DNA of 64,000 bases from Bufo bufo (GCF_905171765.1 NC_053391.1:153569565-153633564); one strand, 5' to 3'; counted from the stretch's first letter, positions 21,522 through 34,421 are shown. Numbers and translations are program-made. Notes: generated by a model not told the origin, from the sequence alone.

Positions 21522-21837
21522 TAACGCTAGGTCCACACTTATGGTAAAGCTATCTGGCAAACTGTTCTGGCAGAGGAACAGACTACCGGAGTTCACGGTA
21601 TCTGGCCTAGCTGAATGCTGAAATTCACTGCCAGACCTTATTGACTATAATGGGGTCTGCCTGGTTTCCGGCATGAGCACTAGACTTTTGTCTTGTCAGA
21701 ACCCGACGTTCATGCCGGAAACCATAGGTCCTATTATAGTCAATGGGGTTTGGCAGTGAATTTCAGTATCTGACTAGGCCGAATGCAGTGAACCCTGGCA
21801 GGATGGATAATGTAACACAGGTGTGGAACTAGCCTTA
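21522..21837. mobile_element. MITE with TAACGCTAGGTCCACAC ends
   Basis: The left end TAACGCTAGGTCCACAC is matched in reverse by GTGTGGAACTAGCCTTA. Inner inverted copies of TTTCCGGCATGA and TGACTATAATGGGGTCTG give a largely palindromic body. Harbinger-like by end style. No target duplication was confirmed. Confidence 0.65.
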
Positions 21838-23776
21838 CATTCTGGACCCAATAACAGACACTATGGCTGCTATAGTGATAGTTACCTCCCACACCCCCCC
21901 CCCTAAGAGCATGCAGATTTTTTAAATCTACTCCAGACCTTTGTTTTTTAAAGCTGTATGTAAATAAAAACCTGTGTTGAAACCTAGCCTTATCAGACAA
22001 AAGAATCATTTTCTTAACACACCTTAATGATTATTGAAGCATTATATACTAGAGATTTCTTCAAGATGTTACCTCTATTACTGTGCACATTCACTGACCA
22101 TAGCCTATGATCATAACACTATACATGATGATAACCTGAGAAAGTGAGGACGAAAGCAGAACATAATGTTCCCATTTTCTTCCTATTTATTTAGAAACAA
22201 AGGTAATTGCCTTCGGCTTATTGACCAATAAGAGATAAGGACACTATCTACTTTTATCTCCACCTGATTCATATCCACAGGGCATACATCATTAGCGCTG
22301 TAATTAACTTCAAGTGATCCTTAATCGTTACATAACCACACAGCTATTTGGTGCGTCTATTCGGTGGTCAGTCTGCGGTGATTTAGAACCCAATACTTTC
22401 ATCCATCTTATATTAGTGAAACTCTCATTTGCAACAGACTATATAACTGCATTTCTGTTGGGCTTGGTCGTTTGTCACTGACTAAAATGCATTTATAGGG
22501 CATCTCATGTTTGTGTTTCACTGTGTTTGCTTGTAACATTCCTTGTGTTTTCTTTGGTTTCTACATTTTTATTTGCACCCCCTAAAGGCATCGTTAAAGG
22601 TGCAGAAGAAGAAGAAACACTAATGTCAGGGATTTTAATAAACATAGTCTCTGTTTTCTTATTAGTGGCCACTAATATGGTTAACCTTCAACCCACAGAA
22701 GATACAAGGTTAAATATTTAATCTACAGAACTTTATAAAATTGATTGTATGTGTTCAGGGCTGGTAACCAAAATTATACACAAATCCTTTATATATCTTT
22801 CATGCCATTAACATTATTTTAAATGATAAGTGATATTTATTTATTTATTTGCTAGTTTATTAGATCTAGGCATGTATACCTGAGTTAGTCTGTCAATGAT
22901 TGCCAAAAGATCTGTAATTAACTTATAATAACAGCTTTCACTAATGTCTCCTGTCCCTTTCCACTGCTCCCTTAAAAGACCATTGCTATGGCTCATCTGC
23001 CTCCGACTAGAAAGACAGAGGGGTGGTCCTTCACACTGCATGCCTGCATTAGGCTTCAGAGTGAGGAGGCGTGTCTCTCAGTAATCCAATCTGATTGGCT
23101 GGCAGGAAGCTGCTGGCTACAGCAAGTGTGTATGTGACCTGAGGGAATGCAGTTTTGGCCTCAGAGAACTGGCAGAGGAGCCATCTTGAGAAGATCCTCA
23201 TAATGTAGGATTCAAAACAGCCATAACTAAGGGGTAAACTCAAGGAAAACAGTGGTATGTGAAGAAACTAAAGATTGCTTTATGCATAATGCTGCTGCAG
23301 CAGTAACATATGCTAAAATTGACTTTTTGATGAAAATATGACAGTTATCCTTTAATGGTGTGGAATGATATCACTCAGGTATGGCCGTGCTAGTGGGAGT
23401 GTAATAGGACGATAAAGAGGTAGCAAGAGTAGCAGTTGTGAGTTTGTCATTAGACCATAGGCTTAGTTTGTGATTTGGCACAAGTTGTAAAATCACTGTT
23501 AGGTCTTATGCGCAAAACATCAAAATACAGACCCTTGGGCACTTATGTGTGTTACTAACTTTTCAAAAACTTTTGATGTGTCATATAAACTTATCAAAAG
23601 TTGTGACTGGTGGAGGTTAGAGTGCTGAGACCTCCACTAATCCCTAGAACGAGAGGAGAGAAGCTCATGCACATCGTGTTCTCTCTCTCTCTCTCCTAGC
23701 TGCACGAGATGTGCTCCATAAAAGTCTATGGGCCCGTCTCATTTCTGTCTTTGGCAGTGCGGAGAGAGAGAATGAT
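21838..23776. other. Unassigned DNA with a TTAA-type MITE edge
   Basis: No gene recognised. Around 22970-23354 the sequence resembles a dispersed repeat that ends ACAGTTATCCTTTAA, the reverse of a TTAAAGGATAACTGT-type Kolobok/T2 end. A CT run lies near 23682-23697. Confidence 0.4.
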
Positions 23777-24116
23777 CAGTGATGAGCTGCAGGGGCAATA
23801 TTCAAATTCGCAATATTTTTCTAATATTTGTTCGAATATTCGTCATATATTCGCGAATTTGAGAATTCATGATCTCCAGTCATTATTTTCTTGATTGCGA
23901 AAGTCGGCAATCGGAAAATTCACGATAAAAATTTGCGATATGAAAATTCGCGATCAACACTACTCCTAAAGTCAAAGATATTGCAACCTTCTCATTGGCC
24001 CACAAGCAAGAAGCAGTTAGGGGTCATGGGTACTGATGAAAAATAAATCTAGAATATTACGAAGAGCACTATATTCTAGATATTCACCAATTCTCGAAGT
24101 GGCAATATTCGCGACC
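23777..24116. mobile_element. ATTCG-rich hAT-like MITE, copy 2
   Basis: An inverted copy of the element at 15455-15826. It starts GTGATGAGCTGCAGGGGCAA and keeps ATTCGCGAATTTGAGAATTC, the GATCAACACTACTCCTAAAG junction and the CCACAAGCAAGAAGCAGT centre. Confidence 0.7.
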
Positions 24117-25500
24117 CCCCACCGATCACAACTTTTGATATGTCTTTATTAGATATCAAAAGTTTGGGGAAAATATATACTCATGTAGTTGCTTGCTTCA
24201 TGTACATCTTTCCTATACTTTTTAATAGAGACTGAAATAAAAATCACCCTGGTTTCTTTACATCCTCTATGTAACACTTACTGTTGTTCTATCTATCCAA
24301 ACCCATGATGCATTTATCCTTTCTTTGCCACATATTCAGCACCACCCCTAACATATAAGGCCAAAGTTTTACTAAGGTTTACACTTACACTCTACATTTT
24401 TTTTACATATACTGTATTTTGTAAAAAATCATGAAAGGTTTATTTTTTGTATCATAACGGCATTAGATTTTTTTTTTATGATCCCATTTAGACTGTATTT
24501 GAATGTGCAAAAATTGATATTATTCCCCTAAAACAGGTCACAAAAGGGAAGTGAAACATTTTCAAACTAAAAGATACCACAAAAGAGTAAATACCAATCT
24601 AGCTTTATCATGCTGTGCCTTTACATAGGACTGCTGATAAACCTTTCCTCGACTTCACAATCCATAAACAAACTGCTTAAATGAGGTACTCAGCTCTGTT
24701 ACATATTTTCTACAATTTTCACATTGCAGAAAGGCACTCAGGTATGAAAGAAAACATCTGCAATGTATATTGAAAAGGACATCAATGAGCGCATGGGTTT
24801 ATTTGTTACACATATGCACCTTAATGTTCTGCCCAACTCATCTCTATGTGTATTCCCTCTCTCCAGTCTCTGGAAAAAGTCCAAGCAATGTACAGCTTTC
24901 AATAGGAGAAGAGGCTGGAAAGTCCAAAGTGGAGCATTGTCTACATTCTGAACATCTAATTAGAGATTATGTAACTCTAGAGATGATGCTCTCATGAAAT
25001 CAGAACTGGTACCAGCTGAAGTAAAAGGAGTTATCCCACAAATGTAAAACTTTTTTACTCACTTATAGGTATCTGCAATACTTTCTTCCCTTTCTGTGGG
25101 TGGGCAGAAATTCTCACATTAAACAATCAAGCACTTGCATCTTCCAGGAAGCATTGCAGATAACTTGTTAACCCCTTCCTCCCCTATTGAAAATAGCCAC
25201 TCACAAATGGCCTCAGAGATTTATATGCTATGTAATGTCCCAGATATGTCCTTCTCCACTGTCTTGAGAGAGATATAGCTATGTATTTTTATGCATTTAA
25301 AAGTAAGGATGAATGAAGAAAGATGCCTGGAGTACTTCACCTGCTTCTCTATTGAATCATTATGCCGCACTGAGGGGAGGAGAAGTCAGCAGAGAAGCTA
25401 CTGAGCATAGTAGTCCACTCCAGGATAAGGAGAAGGTGTACCAGAAGGATAAACAATAGGGGGTGCTAACAGAGGAGAATGTAATTAAACTGTAAGTAAA
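24117..25500. other. Unassigned AT-rich DNA
   Basis: No coding frame with recognisable content and no repeat array. A possible repeat edge (AAGGAGTTATCCCACAAATG) lies at 25027. Confidence 0.4.
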
Positions 25501-25503
25501 AAA

Positions 25504-25555
<52 letters not shown>

Positions 25556-25556
25556 T
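25501..25556. repeat. TA microsatellite
   Basis: An uninterrupted TA tract of about 50 bp with one TG step. Confidence 0.9.
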
Positions 25557-25564
25557 ATTTTTTA

Positions 25565-25968
25565 TTGCAGAGAGGATAGGTTATCAGTATCTGATGGGTG
25601 GCAGTCTGACATCCGGAACCCCCACTGATCACCTGTTTGAGAAAGCACTGGCTCTTGCAGTAGCACCATGACCTTCTTGCTGCCTTCTCTGGGCAGTGAC
25701 AACATGTTTATTGGTCACATAGCCTAGGCTCAACTCAGCCTTATAGAAGTGAATGGGGCTGAGCTGCAATACCAAGCACAGCCACTATACAATATATTGT
25801 GTTGTGGTTGTTGAGCATGGAGAAGTCTATGGTGCTCACAGGAGCGCTAGTGCCTTTTCAAACAGCTGATCCATGGGGGTCCTAGGTGTTGGACTCCCAC
25901 TGATTAGTTACTGGTGATCATAGGATATGTCATCAGTGTTTAAATCTTGGAAAACCTTTTTAAAGGAA
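25565..25968. mobile_element. Palindromic MITE
   Basis: The left part has GGTTATCAGTATCTGATGGG, TGACATCCGGAACCC and CACTGATCACCTGTTTGAGA. The right part repeats these in reverse: CAAACAGCTGATCCATGGGG, GTTGGACTCCCACTGATTAG, ATAGGATATGTCATCAGTG. It ends TTTTTAAAGG, close to a TTAA-type end. This foldback family is common in frogs to my knowledge. Confidence 0.65.
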
Positions 25969-27480
25969 GTCTGTCTGCAATTTTGACACAGCAAAACAGC
26001 TGACAACACTAGGAAGAAGACTTGAAATGTGGTTTTAAGTTACCACTGTTGCCGTTTTTATTATCAGCATCATTGTAAAAGCAAAAATGTAATCCTGTGT
26101 GCGTTCTTCAGCAGTTGTCCTGAAAACAAGCCATCATGGTCAAGTGGTCTCTGTATTTGGCTGCCCCACCACCCCCTCCCCTCTGCTCGGAGTGTTGACT
26201 ATAGTGTCCGTCCAGAAATAACATTCACCCAGCTTTTTATTTCATGTGTTAAATGTCAAGAAAAAGTTTAGTACAGCCACACATCTGTTAATATAACTAA
26301 ATGTGATTTAATAGTTGCCACCCAGAAAGGAAATCAAGGGGTTGTTACTAGCCCAGCTGTAGTACAACAGTCCTGTACAGAAGTATGGTATATAAACAGG
26401 TGGGGAGGGGAGTTGGGTTCCAAGAAAGAAGACACAAATTCTACACAGGAGTCTAACACAATTGAAACTACCGAGTAGATTTACTATTACAAATGAAAAA
26501 AAAAAAAAAATAGTGTAACCATCAAATAAAGTTTATAAACAATTTTGTCAAATAGATATTGGCATTCCAGGTAAAACTGACATTTATTTGCCTCTACACA
26601 ACTAATTCCTTTTTAGGAGTTGAATGGATCATTCAATTTCTGTACCTGGAACATGAATATTTCCTTTTCATCTCTCCAGTGCATATCTATAGATGCTCGG
26701 TTAGTCTATTGTGTGCTTTCCACTGTGAGGAAGTATTGTGGAAAATGTAAAGTTTTAACTCAGTACAGTTCATCTCATTGTGTTACATTATTTTTCTTTC
26801 CTTTCCGAAAATGCTTATATTCATACGAGTAAAAGCAACACTTGTGCACCCAACCGGGTATGCCACATCTCCAAAAAACTGTATTGTTAACAAAAAACAA
26901 CTTCTCACCCTCCCTCAGAGATCAAGCATCTCTTTGCAGATTCTCTCTAAAAGGATGATCGCATTCTTTGATCTCGGTAAGAGTGGCGCAGCTGATGATT
27001 AGCTCTAACAAAGGAACAAATCTGCACCTTCTGCCAATGCTTAAAGCAGGCTGAATCATGATTGTTTCACAGAAATTTGACAAGAGCTGGTTAACTAGTT
27101 TTCAGAATCAGTCGGTGCTACTATATTTCCAAGGATCTAATCTATAATGTATGCAATTTAAATAACTGACATCATCTTAAACTAGAGGAATGATGTACTC
27201 GTACTGCCCTCCAGCTGCAAGCCATGCAATGTACAAAATAATAACTATAACAGCAATTTGATATTTATTTTCCAAATGTGTATTTAGTCTCAGTTTGATT
27301 AACTAATTTAATAACAACATAGTAATTAAAAGCAAACTTTAGATTAAAAAGACAGAAAGAGGTAAATGAAGATTTAAATGTTAATAATTGCTTATAATTG
27401 TAGCACTGCATTGCTATGTGGGAAATATGAGTATACAAAATAAAAAAGTAGGTACAGTGCTTTGCTAGTGAATTATATTA
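25969..27480. other. Unassigned AT-rich DNA
   Basis: No gene recognised. It contains an A-run at 26496-26510 and a possible T2-type repeat edge (TTAAAGGAAGTCTGTCTGC) at 25963. Confidence 0.4.
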
Positions 27481-27482
27481 TA

Positions 27483-29078
27483 CAAACCGGATTCCAAAAA
27501 AGTTGGGACACTAAACAAATTGTGAATAAAAACTGAATGCAATGATGTGGAGATGGCAAATGTCAATATTTTATTTGTAATAGAACGTAGATGACAGATC
27601 AAACGTTTAATCCGAGTAAATGTATAATTTTAAAGGAAAAATACGTTGATTCCAATTTTCACGGTGTCAACAAATCCCCAAAAAGTTGGGACAAGTAGCA
27701 ATAAGAGGCTGGGAAAAGTAAATTTGAGCATAACGAAGAGCTGGAAGACCAATCAAGACTAATTAGGTCAATTGGCAACATGATTGGGTATAAAAAGAGC
27801 TTCTCAGAGTGGCAGTGTCTCTCAGAAGCCAAGATGGGTAGAGGATCACCAATTCCCACAATGTTGCGCAGAAAGATAGTGGAGCAATATCAGAAAGGTG
27901 TTACCCAGCGAAAAAAATTGCAAAGACTTTGCATCTATCATCATCAACTGTGCATAACATCATCCGAAGATTCAGAGAATCTGGAACAATCTCTGTGCGT
28001 AAGGGTCAAGGCCGTAAAACCATACTGGATGCCCGTGATCTCCGGGCCCTTAAACGACACTGCACCACAAACAGGAATGCTACTGTAAAGGAAATCACAG
28101 AATGGGCTCAGGAATACTTTCAGAAACCATTGTCAGTGAACACAATCCACCGTGCCATCCGCCGTTGCCAGCTGAAACTCTACAGTGCAAAGAAGAAGCC
28201 ATTTCTAAGCAAGATCCACAAGCTCAGGCGTTTTCACTGGGCCAGGGATCATTTAAAATGGAGTGTGGCAAAATGGAAGACTGTTCTGTGGTCAGACGAT
28301 TCACGATTCAAAGTTCTTTTTGGAAATCTGGGGCGCCATGTCATACGGACCAAAGAGGACAAGGACAACCCAAGTTGTTATCAACGCTCAGTTCAGAAGC
28401 CTGCATCTTTGATGGTATGGGGTTGCATGAGTGCGTGTGGCATGGGCAGCTTGCATGTCTGGAAAGGCACCATTAATGCAGAAAAATATATTCAGGTTCT
28501 AGAACAACATATGCTCCCATCCAGACGTCATCTCTTTCAGGGAAGACCCTGCATTTTTCAACAAGATAATGCCAGACCACATTCTGCATCAATCACAACA
28601 TCATGGCTGCGTAGGAGAAGGATCCGGGTACTGAAATGGCCAGTCTGCAGTCCAGATCTTTCACCTATAGAGAACATTTGGCGCATCATAAAGAGAAAGG
28701 TGCAACATAGAAGGCCCAAGACGATTGAACAGTTAGAGGCCTGTATTAGACAAGAATGGGGGAGCATTCCTATTTCTAAACTTGAGAAACTGGTCTCCTC
28801 GGTCCCCAGACGTCTGTTGAGTGTTGTAAGAAGAAGGGGAGATGCCACACAGTGGTGAAAATGGCCTTGTCCCAACTTTTTGGGGATTTGTTGACACCAT
28901 GAAATTCTGATTCAACATATTTTTCCCTTAAAATGGTACATTTTCTCAGTTTAAACTTTTGTTCTGTGATTTATGTTCTATTCTGAATAAAATATTAGAA
29001 GTTGGCACCTCTATATCATTGCATTCAGTTTTTATTCACGATTTGTATAGTGTCCCAACTTTTTTGGAATCCGGTTTG
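27483..29078 (+). mobile_element. Tc1-like transposon with IR/DR ends
   Basis: A 1,596-bp element flanked by TA (27481-27482 and 29079-29080). The ends CAAACCGGATTCCAAAAAAG are perfect inverted copies. Homology between the ends extends inward about 210 bp. Within each end the CCAAAAAAGTTGGGAC motif occurs twice, at the tip (27494) and again inside (27677; right side 28868 and about 29054). This is the IR/DR arrangement known from Sleeping Beauty and Frog Prince type elements. The structure is complete; only the gene is damaged. Confidence 0.95.
27834..28858 (+). pseudogene. Tc1 transposase with one frameshift
   Basis: A DDE-type cut-and-paste transposase of about 340 codons. It starts MGRGSPIPTMLRRKIVEQYQ. 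The first helix-turn-helix continues in another frame after an A-run at 27911-27917 that appears one base too long, with LSSSTVHNIIRRFRESGTIS following. A basic linker VRKGQGRKT, then TIHRAIRRCQLKLY. The catalytic residues are visible: D in VLWSDDSRF, D in FQQDNARPHSA and E in SPIENIW, the last two separated by 34 residues (DD34E). It ends GDATQW. Apart from the frameshift the reading frame is uninterrupted, so the insertion is fairly young or well preserved. Confidence 0.93.
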
Positions 29079-29080
29079 TA

Positions 29081-30476
29081 CCATAATGGGTATAGCAAAG
29101 TATAGAAATATCTTCAGATTAAATTATAAAGGTTAACATCTGGTATGTGTGATAATAAGCATGAAAGTCATGATTTGTTTCAGCATTTGTGTGGTGAAAT
29201 AATTGCTGAGTAAAGCAGAAATGAGAACAAAGTGAATAGGACTGTATGGTGGTAGCTTTTGCGAGCTTAGTGGTACAGTTCTTTAGAAAAAGCAAGAAGG
29301 GTTGGCTTACCTAGACGTCTTCTTGGAATTAGCGAGGCGCCAGAAGTCAGATGGTTACCATCCAAGCTTTGATGGAAAGTCCTATGGACATGAAATCAAT
29401 ATGTCTGGTAGGAAAACCCAATCAAAGCTTATTATCAGAGATGTTTTAATGAATATACATGTAAATAGCATGCATTGCCTATAGTACAGAAGCATCAACA
29501 GGGTCAGCTTTATATTAGATGGCTCCCTGAACAGCACTTTTAGTTATAGACATTCCCTACATTCATTGTTGGACTAGGATGCCGAGGGCCCACCAGTAAA
29601 ATTCATTCTGTACAGCTACATGCAAATATTACCTACTCACACAATGTCAGACAACAGGAAGATGCTACAAGATGATTGATTCTGGGGGTACCTGTAGCAA
29701 CTGAAATGGCAGGTGCAGTATCTGTGGAAAGAAAATGCTGGCTGGCCTGCCTCTATGCCTAGAAGTCATCTCATCTGCCTGATACTTCTGTTATAATAAA
29801 CTGGGTACTTTGCTAAAAAGCATGGATGTAACTATAACCATAGCAGCCATAGCACTTGCTGTGGGGCTCAGAGGTTAGGAGGCCCAATCAGGTGCAAGAA
29901 CATTGTGCCTTTTTTGGTGGGAATAACAATATGGCGGTTTTTTGCTGTAATGCGGGTTTTCTGATATTGTGCTATTATACATTCCTTTACTTATTGTTAC
30001 TTATTCTACTGTTTTAACTTTCTTACACTAGGCGGTTGAGGCCCCATTTCATTTTGCTATGGGGCCCTATGAATAATAGTTACACCTTGCTAGTCTACCC
30101 AGTCTTTTTTATCTGAACATAAGCTGGTTGAGATGGTGTATGCTGCCTATCTATATGTAGTGGAATCAGGGAGTGGGAGATTAGGGGGCCACCTTGCTCA
30201 GGGGCCCACAAGCCTGCCTACAACATCTAACCAATGTCTAACCTGTGTACTTTATACAAGGTTTAAGTAATAATTAGAGATTACCTATTTTTATTTTATT
30301 TATTTAGGTTCCGATTCTCACTAATCAATAGTCATATTCAATTCCATTCTAAATAAATTTGACCCAAATTGAAAGTGCTCCAATTGTCCTGAAAAGTTGT
30401 GTATGACCCTCTGAGGTCTCCTAGAACTGTATCCAACCCCTTTCAAACTGTTTAATGCTAAGACAGCATTAGTAAT
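29081..30476. other. Unassigned DNA with one MITE-like repeat
   Basis: At 29824-30087 an element with inverted GTAACTAT / ATAGTTAC ends contains AACCATAGCAGCCATAGCAC and GCTATGGGGCCCTATGAA, a dispersed-repeat style also seen in fragments at 7022 and 21279. The rest holds no recognised gene. Confidence 0.45.
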
Positions 30477-30484
30477 GTCAAAGT

Positions 30485-30748
30485 TAGTGTTGAGCAAACT
30501 TGTGATTTGCAAGTTCGATGTTCGGGTTCACGTTGTCTAAGAATTCCATAATGGATTCAATTACCACGGACAATATGCTTGCGATAGACTTCTATTATGA
30601 CGGAATTCAATATGGAATGCCTATGATGGGACTTCTGTGGTGCATGACGTCATAGAATTCCGTTATGGTCCGTGGTAACAGAATGCATTACAGAATTCTT
30701 ACATAACCCGCATGCCGAACTTGCAAATCGCAAGTTTGCTCAACACTA
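30485..30748. mobile_element. hAT MITE with perfect 8-bp duplication
   Basis: The ends are TAGTGTTGAGCAAACTTG and, in reverse, CAAGTTTGCTCAACACTA. The target duplication GTCAAAGT is exact on both sides (30477-30484 and 30749-30756). The body is palindromic in part (GGAATTCAATATGGAAT, CCGTGGTAA). 264 bp, no coding capacity. Confidence 0.92.
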
Positions 30749-30937
30749 GTCAAAGTGTTCATGACACATATGGCTATGGGTAAATGGATGGAAGCCAGAG
30801 GTAATAAACAGCCTTTTAAATGAGGTCCAAAAATGATCCCTTTTTCGTGAAAGATGCCTTCTTCTCTGTAATCTGACCTATAAAATGGTGTGGATGTTCA
30901 TTAGAAACAAATCACAAAAGTTTTTGATTCACTAGAA

Positions 30938-31084
30938 CAGTGATGGCCAACCTGAGGCTCTCCAGCTGTTGCAAAACTACAACTCACAGAATGCTCAGAC
31001 TGCCTACAGCTATCAGCCTACAGCAGGGCGTGGTGGGAGTTGTAGTTTTACAACAGCTGGAGAGCCGCAGGTTGGCCATGCCTG
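30938..31084. mobile_element. Short hAT MITE with perfect 8-bp duplication
   Basis: The ends are CAGTGATGGCCAACCTG and, in reverse, CAGGTTGGCCATGCCTG. The duplication CACTAGAA is exact at 30930-30937 and 31085-31092. The body is a near-complete foldback (CTCTCCAGCTGTTGCAAAAC against GTTTTACAACAGCTGGAGAG). 147 bp. Confidence 0.93.
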
Positions 31085-31312
31085 CACTAGAATATAGGTT
31101 TTGTGAGGAAATTTGTAACAAATTTGATTAATTTAGTTGCTCTTCTGAAGTAATAGTGCTATTCCATGGTCAAATATTAGTGCTGCTATATGCCCATAGA
31201 CAGAGAGGCTGCAAAGCTACTATAAGTCACTCTGCTACAGGATTCATGGCAGAAAGGACAATCACACCAGAAAGTGAGGAACCCTCAGCACTGATTTTTT
31301 TTTCTTTTTTAA

Positions 31313-34300
31313 CCTCTTCAGGACACATGACTTACCGGTACAGCATGTTGTCCTGGTACTTAAGGACACATTACGTACCGATACGTCATTTATAGTTCCG
31401 ATCACCGCCGCCCAACAGGCGGTGATCGGAACCCGGTGCCTGCTCAAATCTTTGAGCAGGCACATTGGCTAAATGCGCCGGTCCTGTGACCCCCCATGTC
31501 GGCGATCTCAGCAAACCGCAGGTCAATTCAGACCTGCGGTTTGCAGCGGTTTCGGAAGTTTCTGATCCACGCGGTCTGTGACCACAGGGATCAGAAACTT
31601 CAAATAACCTTTATTTTAATGTTTAACCCCCCCTGCTGCCCTCTTTGCTATCTTCCGGCGGGTGCAGCGCGGGGGGTGCGGGGAGTGCAGCAGGAAGGGG
31701 TGCTTGGGGGGCGGGCAGGCATGCGATAATCCATCCGCCCCCTCTCTCAGGATAGCCGAGCGGTTTGCAGAGTGTCAGCACATTGCTGACACTCTGCTTG
31801 AAATGCCTGACATCTGTGCTGGCACAGATGTCAGGCGTTTAACCCCTTCCATGCCGCAATCCATAGGGACCGCTGTATGGAAAAGGTTAAGAGGGAGGGA
31901 TCTCCCTATCTCCCTATCACCCACTGCTCTGCTGTGGCAGCAAGTGATGGTTACCATGGCAACCGGACGCCTTCAAAGGTGTCCGGCTGTCCATGGTACT
32001 GATCAGAGGCTAAACGCAGAAGTCTAATCAGACTTTGTAAAGTGAAAATACAGTACAGTACACTGTATTATACAGACATCAGACCCACTGGATCTTCAAG
32101 AACCAAGTGGGTCTGGGTAAAAAAAAAGTGAAAAAAAAAGTAAAAATCTAAGAACACATTTATCACTGACTAAAAATGAAAAAAATACAATTCCCTACAC
32201 ATGTTTGATATCACCGCGTCCGTAATGACCTGATATATTAAATGGTCATGTTACTTTACCTGCACGGTGAACGCCATAAAAAATAAATAAGAAACTATGA
32301 TGAAATTGAAATTTTGCCCACCTTACTTCCCAAAAAAGGTAATAAAAATGATCAAAAAAGTTGTATGTTCAGCAAAATAGTACCAATCAAACCGTCACCT
32401 CATCCCGCAAAAAATGAGACCCTACCTAAGATAATCGCCTAAAAACTGTAAAAACTATGGCTCTTTCAGTATATGGAGACACTAAAACATGATTTTTTTT
32501 TGTTTCAAAAATGAAATAATTGTGTAAAACTTAAAAAAAGTATACATATTAGGTATTTCCGCATCTATAATAACCTTCTCTATAAAAATATCACATGACC
32601 TAACCCCTCAGGTGAATACCGTAAAAAAAAAGTGTAAAAAAAAAAAGCAATTTTTTGTCACCTTACATCACAAAAAGTGTAATAGCAAGCGATCAAAAAG
32701 TCATACGCACCCCAAAATAGTGGCAATCAAACCGGCATCTCATCCCGCAAAAATCATACCCTACCCAAGATATTTGCCCAAAACCTTAAAAAACGATTGC
32801 TCTCAGACTATGGAGACACTAAAACATGATTTTTTTTCTTTTCAAAAATGAAATAATTGTGTAAAACTTACATAAATTAAAAATATAGTACACATATTAG
32901 GTATTGCCGCGTCCGTGACAACCTGCTCTATAAAAATATGACATGATCTTACCTGTCAGATGAATGTTGTACATAACAAAAAACAATAACAATAAAAACG
33001 GTGCCAAAACAGCTATTTCTTGTTACCTTGCCTCACAAAAAGTGTAATATAGAGCAACCAAAAATCATATGTATTCTAAACTAGTACCAACAATACTGCC
33101 ACCCTATCCCGTAGTTTCTAAAATGGGGTCACTTTTTTGGAGTTTCTACTCTAGGGGTGCATCATGGGGGCTTCAAATGTGACATGGTGTCAAAAAAAAC
33201 GGTCCAGCAAAATCTGCCTTCCAAAACCATATGGCATTCCTTTCCTTCTGCGCCCTGCCGTGTGCCCGTACAGTGGTTTACGACCACATATGGGGTGTTT
33301 CTGTAAACTACAGAATCAGAGCCATAAATATTGAGTTTTGTTTGGCTGTTAACCCTTGCTTTGTAACTGGAAAAAAATATAAAAATGGAAAATCTGCCAA
33401 AAAAGTTAAATTTTGAAATTGTATCTCTATTTTCCATAAATTCTTGTGGAACACCTAAAAGGTTAACAAAGTTTGTAAAATTTGTTTTGAATACCTTGAC
33501 AGGAGTAGTTTCTTAGATGGGGTCACTTTTATGGAGTTTCTACTCTAGGGGGTGCATCAGGGGGGCTTCAAATGGGACATGGTGTAAATAAACCAGTCCA
33601 GCAAAATCTGCCTTCCAAAAACCATATGGCACACCTTTCACTCTACGCCCTACTGTGTGCCCGTACAGTAGTTTATGGCTACATATGGGGTGTTTCTGTA
33701 AACTTCAGAATAGGGGCAATAAATTTAGCATTTTGTTTGGCTGTTAACCCTTCCTTTGTTACTGGAAAAAATGGATTAAAATGGAAAATTTGACAAAAAA
33801 TCTAAATTATGAAATTTTATCACCTTTTGCCATTAACTCTTGTGGAACACATAAATGGTTAAAAACATTTGTAAAATCAGTTTTGAATACCTTGAGGGGT
33901 GCAGTTTCTAGAATGGGTTCATTTTTGGGTGGTTTCTATTATGTAAGCCTCACAAAGCGACTTCAGACCTGAAATGGTCCCTAAAAAGTGGGTTTTTGAA
34001 AATTTCTGAAAAATTTCAAGATTTGCTTCTAAACTTCTAAGCCTTGTAACATCCCCCAAAAATAAAATATCATTCCCAAATTGATCCAAACATGAAGTAG
34101 ACATATGGGGAATGTAAAGTAATAACTATTTTTGTAGGTATTACTATGTATTATAGAAGTAGAGAAATTGAAACTTGGAAATTTGCCATTTTTAAAATAA
34201 AAATTATAAATTTGGTATTTTTTTATAAATAAAAAATAATTTTTTTGACTTTATTTTACCGGTGTCATGAAGTAAAATATGTGACGAAAAAACAATCTCA

Positions 34301-34417
34301 GAATGGCCTGGATAAGTCAAAGTGTTTTAAAGTTATCACCACTTAAAGTGACACTGGTCAGATTTGCAAAAAAATTGCCTGGTCCTTAAGGTGAAATAAG
34401 GCTGTGTCCCAAAGGGG
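31313..34417. mobile_element. 3.1-kb non-autonomous TTAA element with internal repeats
   Basis: TTAA flanks both ends (31309-31312 and 34418-34421). The inner ends are CCTCTTCAGGACAC and, in reverse, CCCCTTTGGGACAC, a piggyBac-like pattern; Kolobok is the alternative. A GC-rich head has inverted GGCGGTGATCGGAAC motifs. Then about two and a half units of 340 bp (32200-33100; anchors CATCCCGCAAAAA and TATGGAGACACTAAAACATG). Then two to three units of about 394 bp (33110-33960; anchors GGAGTTTCTACTCTAGGGG and CATATGGGGTGTTTCTGTAA). No transposase is present, so it depends on another element. Confidence 0.8.
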
Positions 34418-34421
34418 TTAA

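Noticed and set aside
22527..22721. Small frame MLVTFLVFSLVSTFLF with a signal-peptide-like start
   Set aside because: It is 64 codons in AT-rich unassigned DNA with no supporting domain, splice context or repeat of the pattern; chance hydrophobic frame.
28558..28918. Minus-strand frames opposite the Tc1 transposase
   Set aside because: They are shadows of the plus-strand gene, which has clear catalytic motifs.
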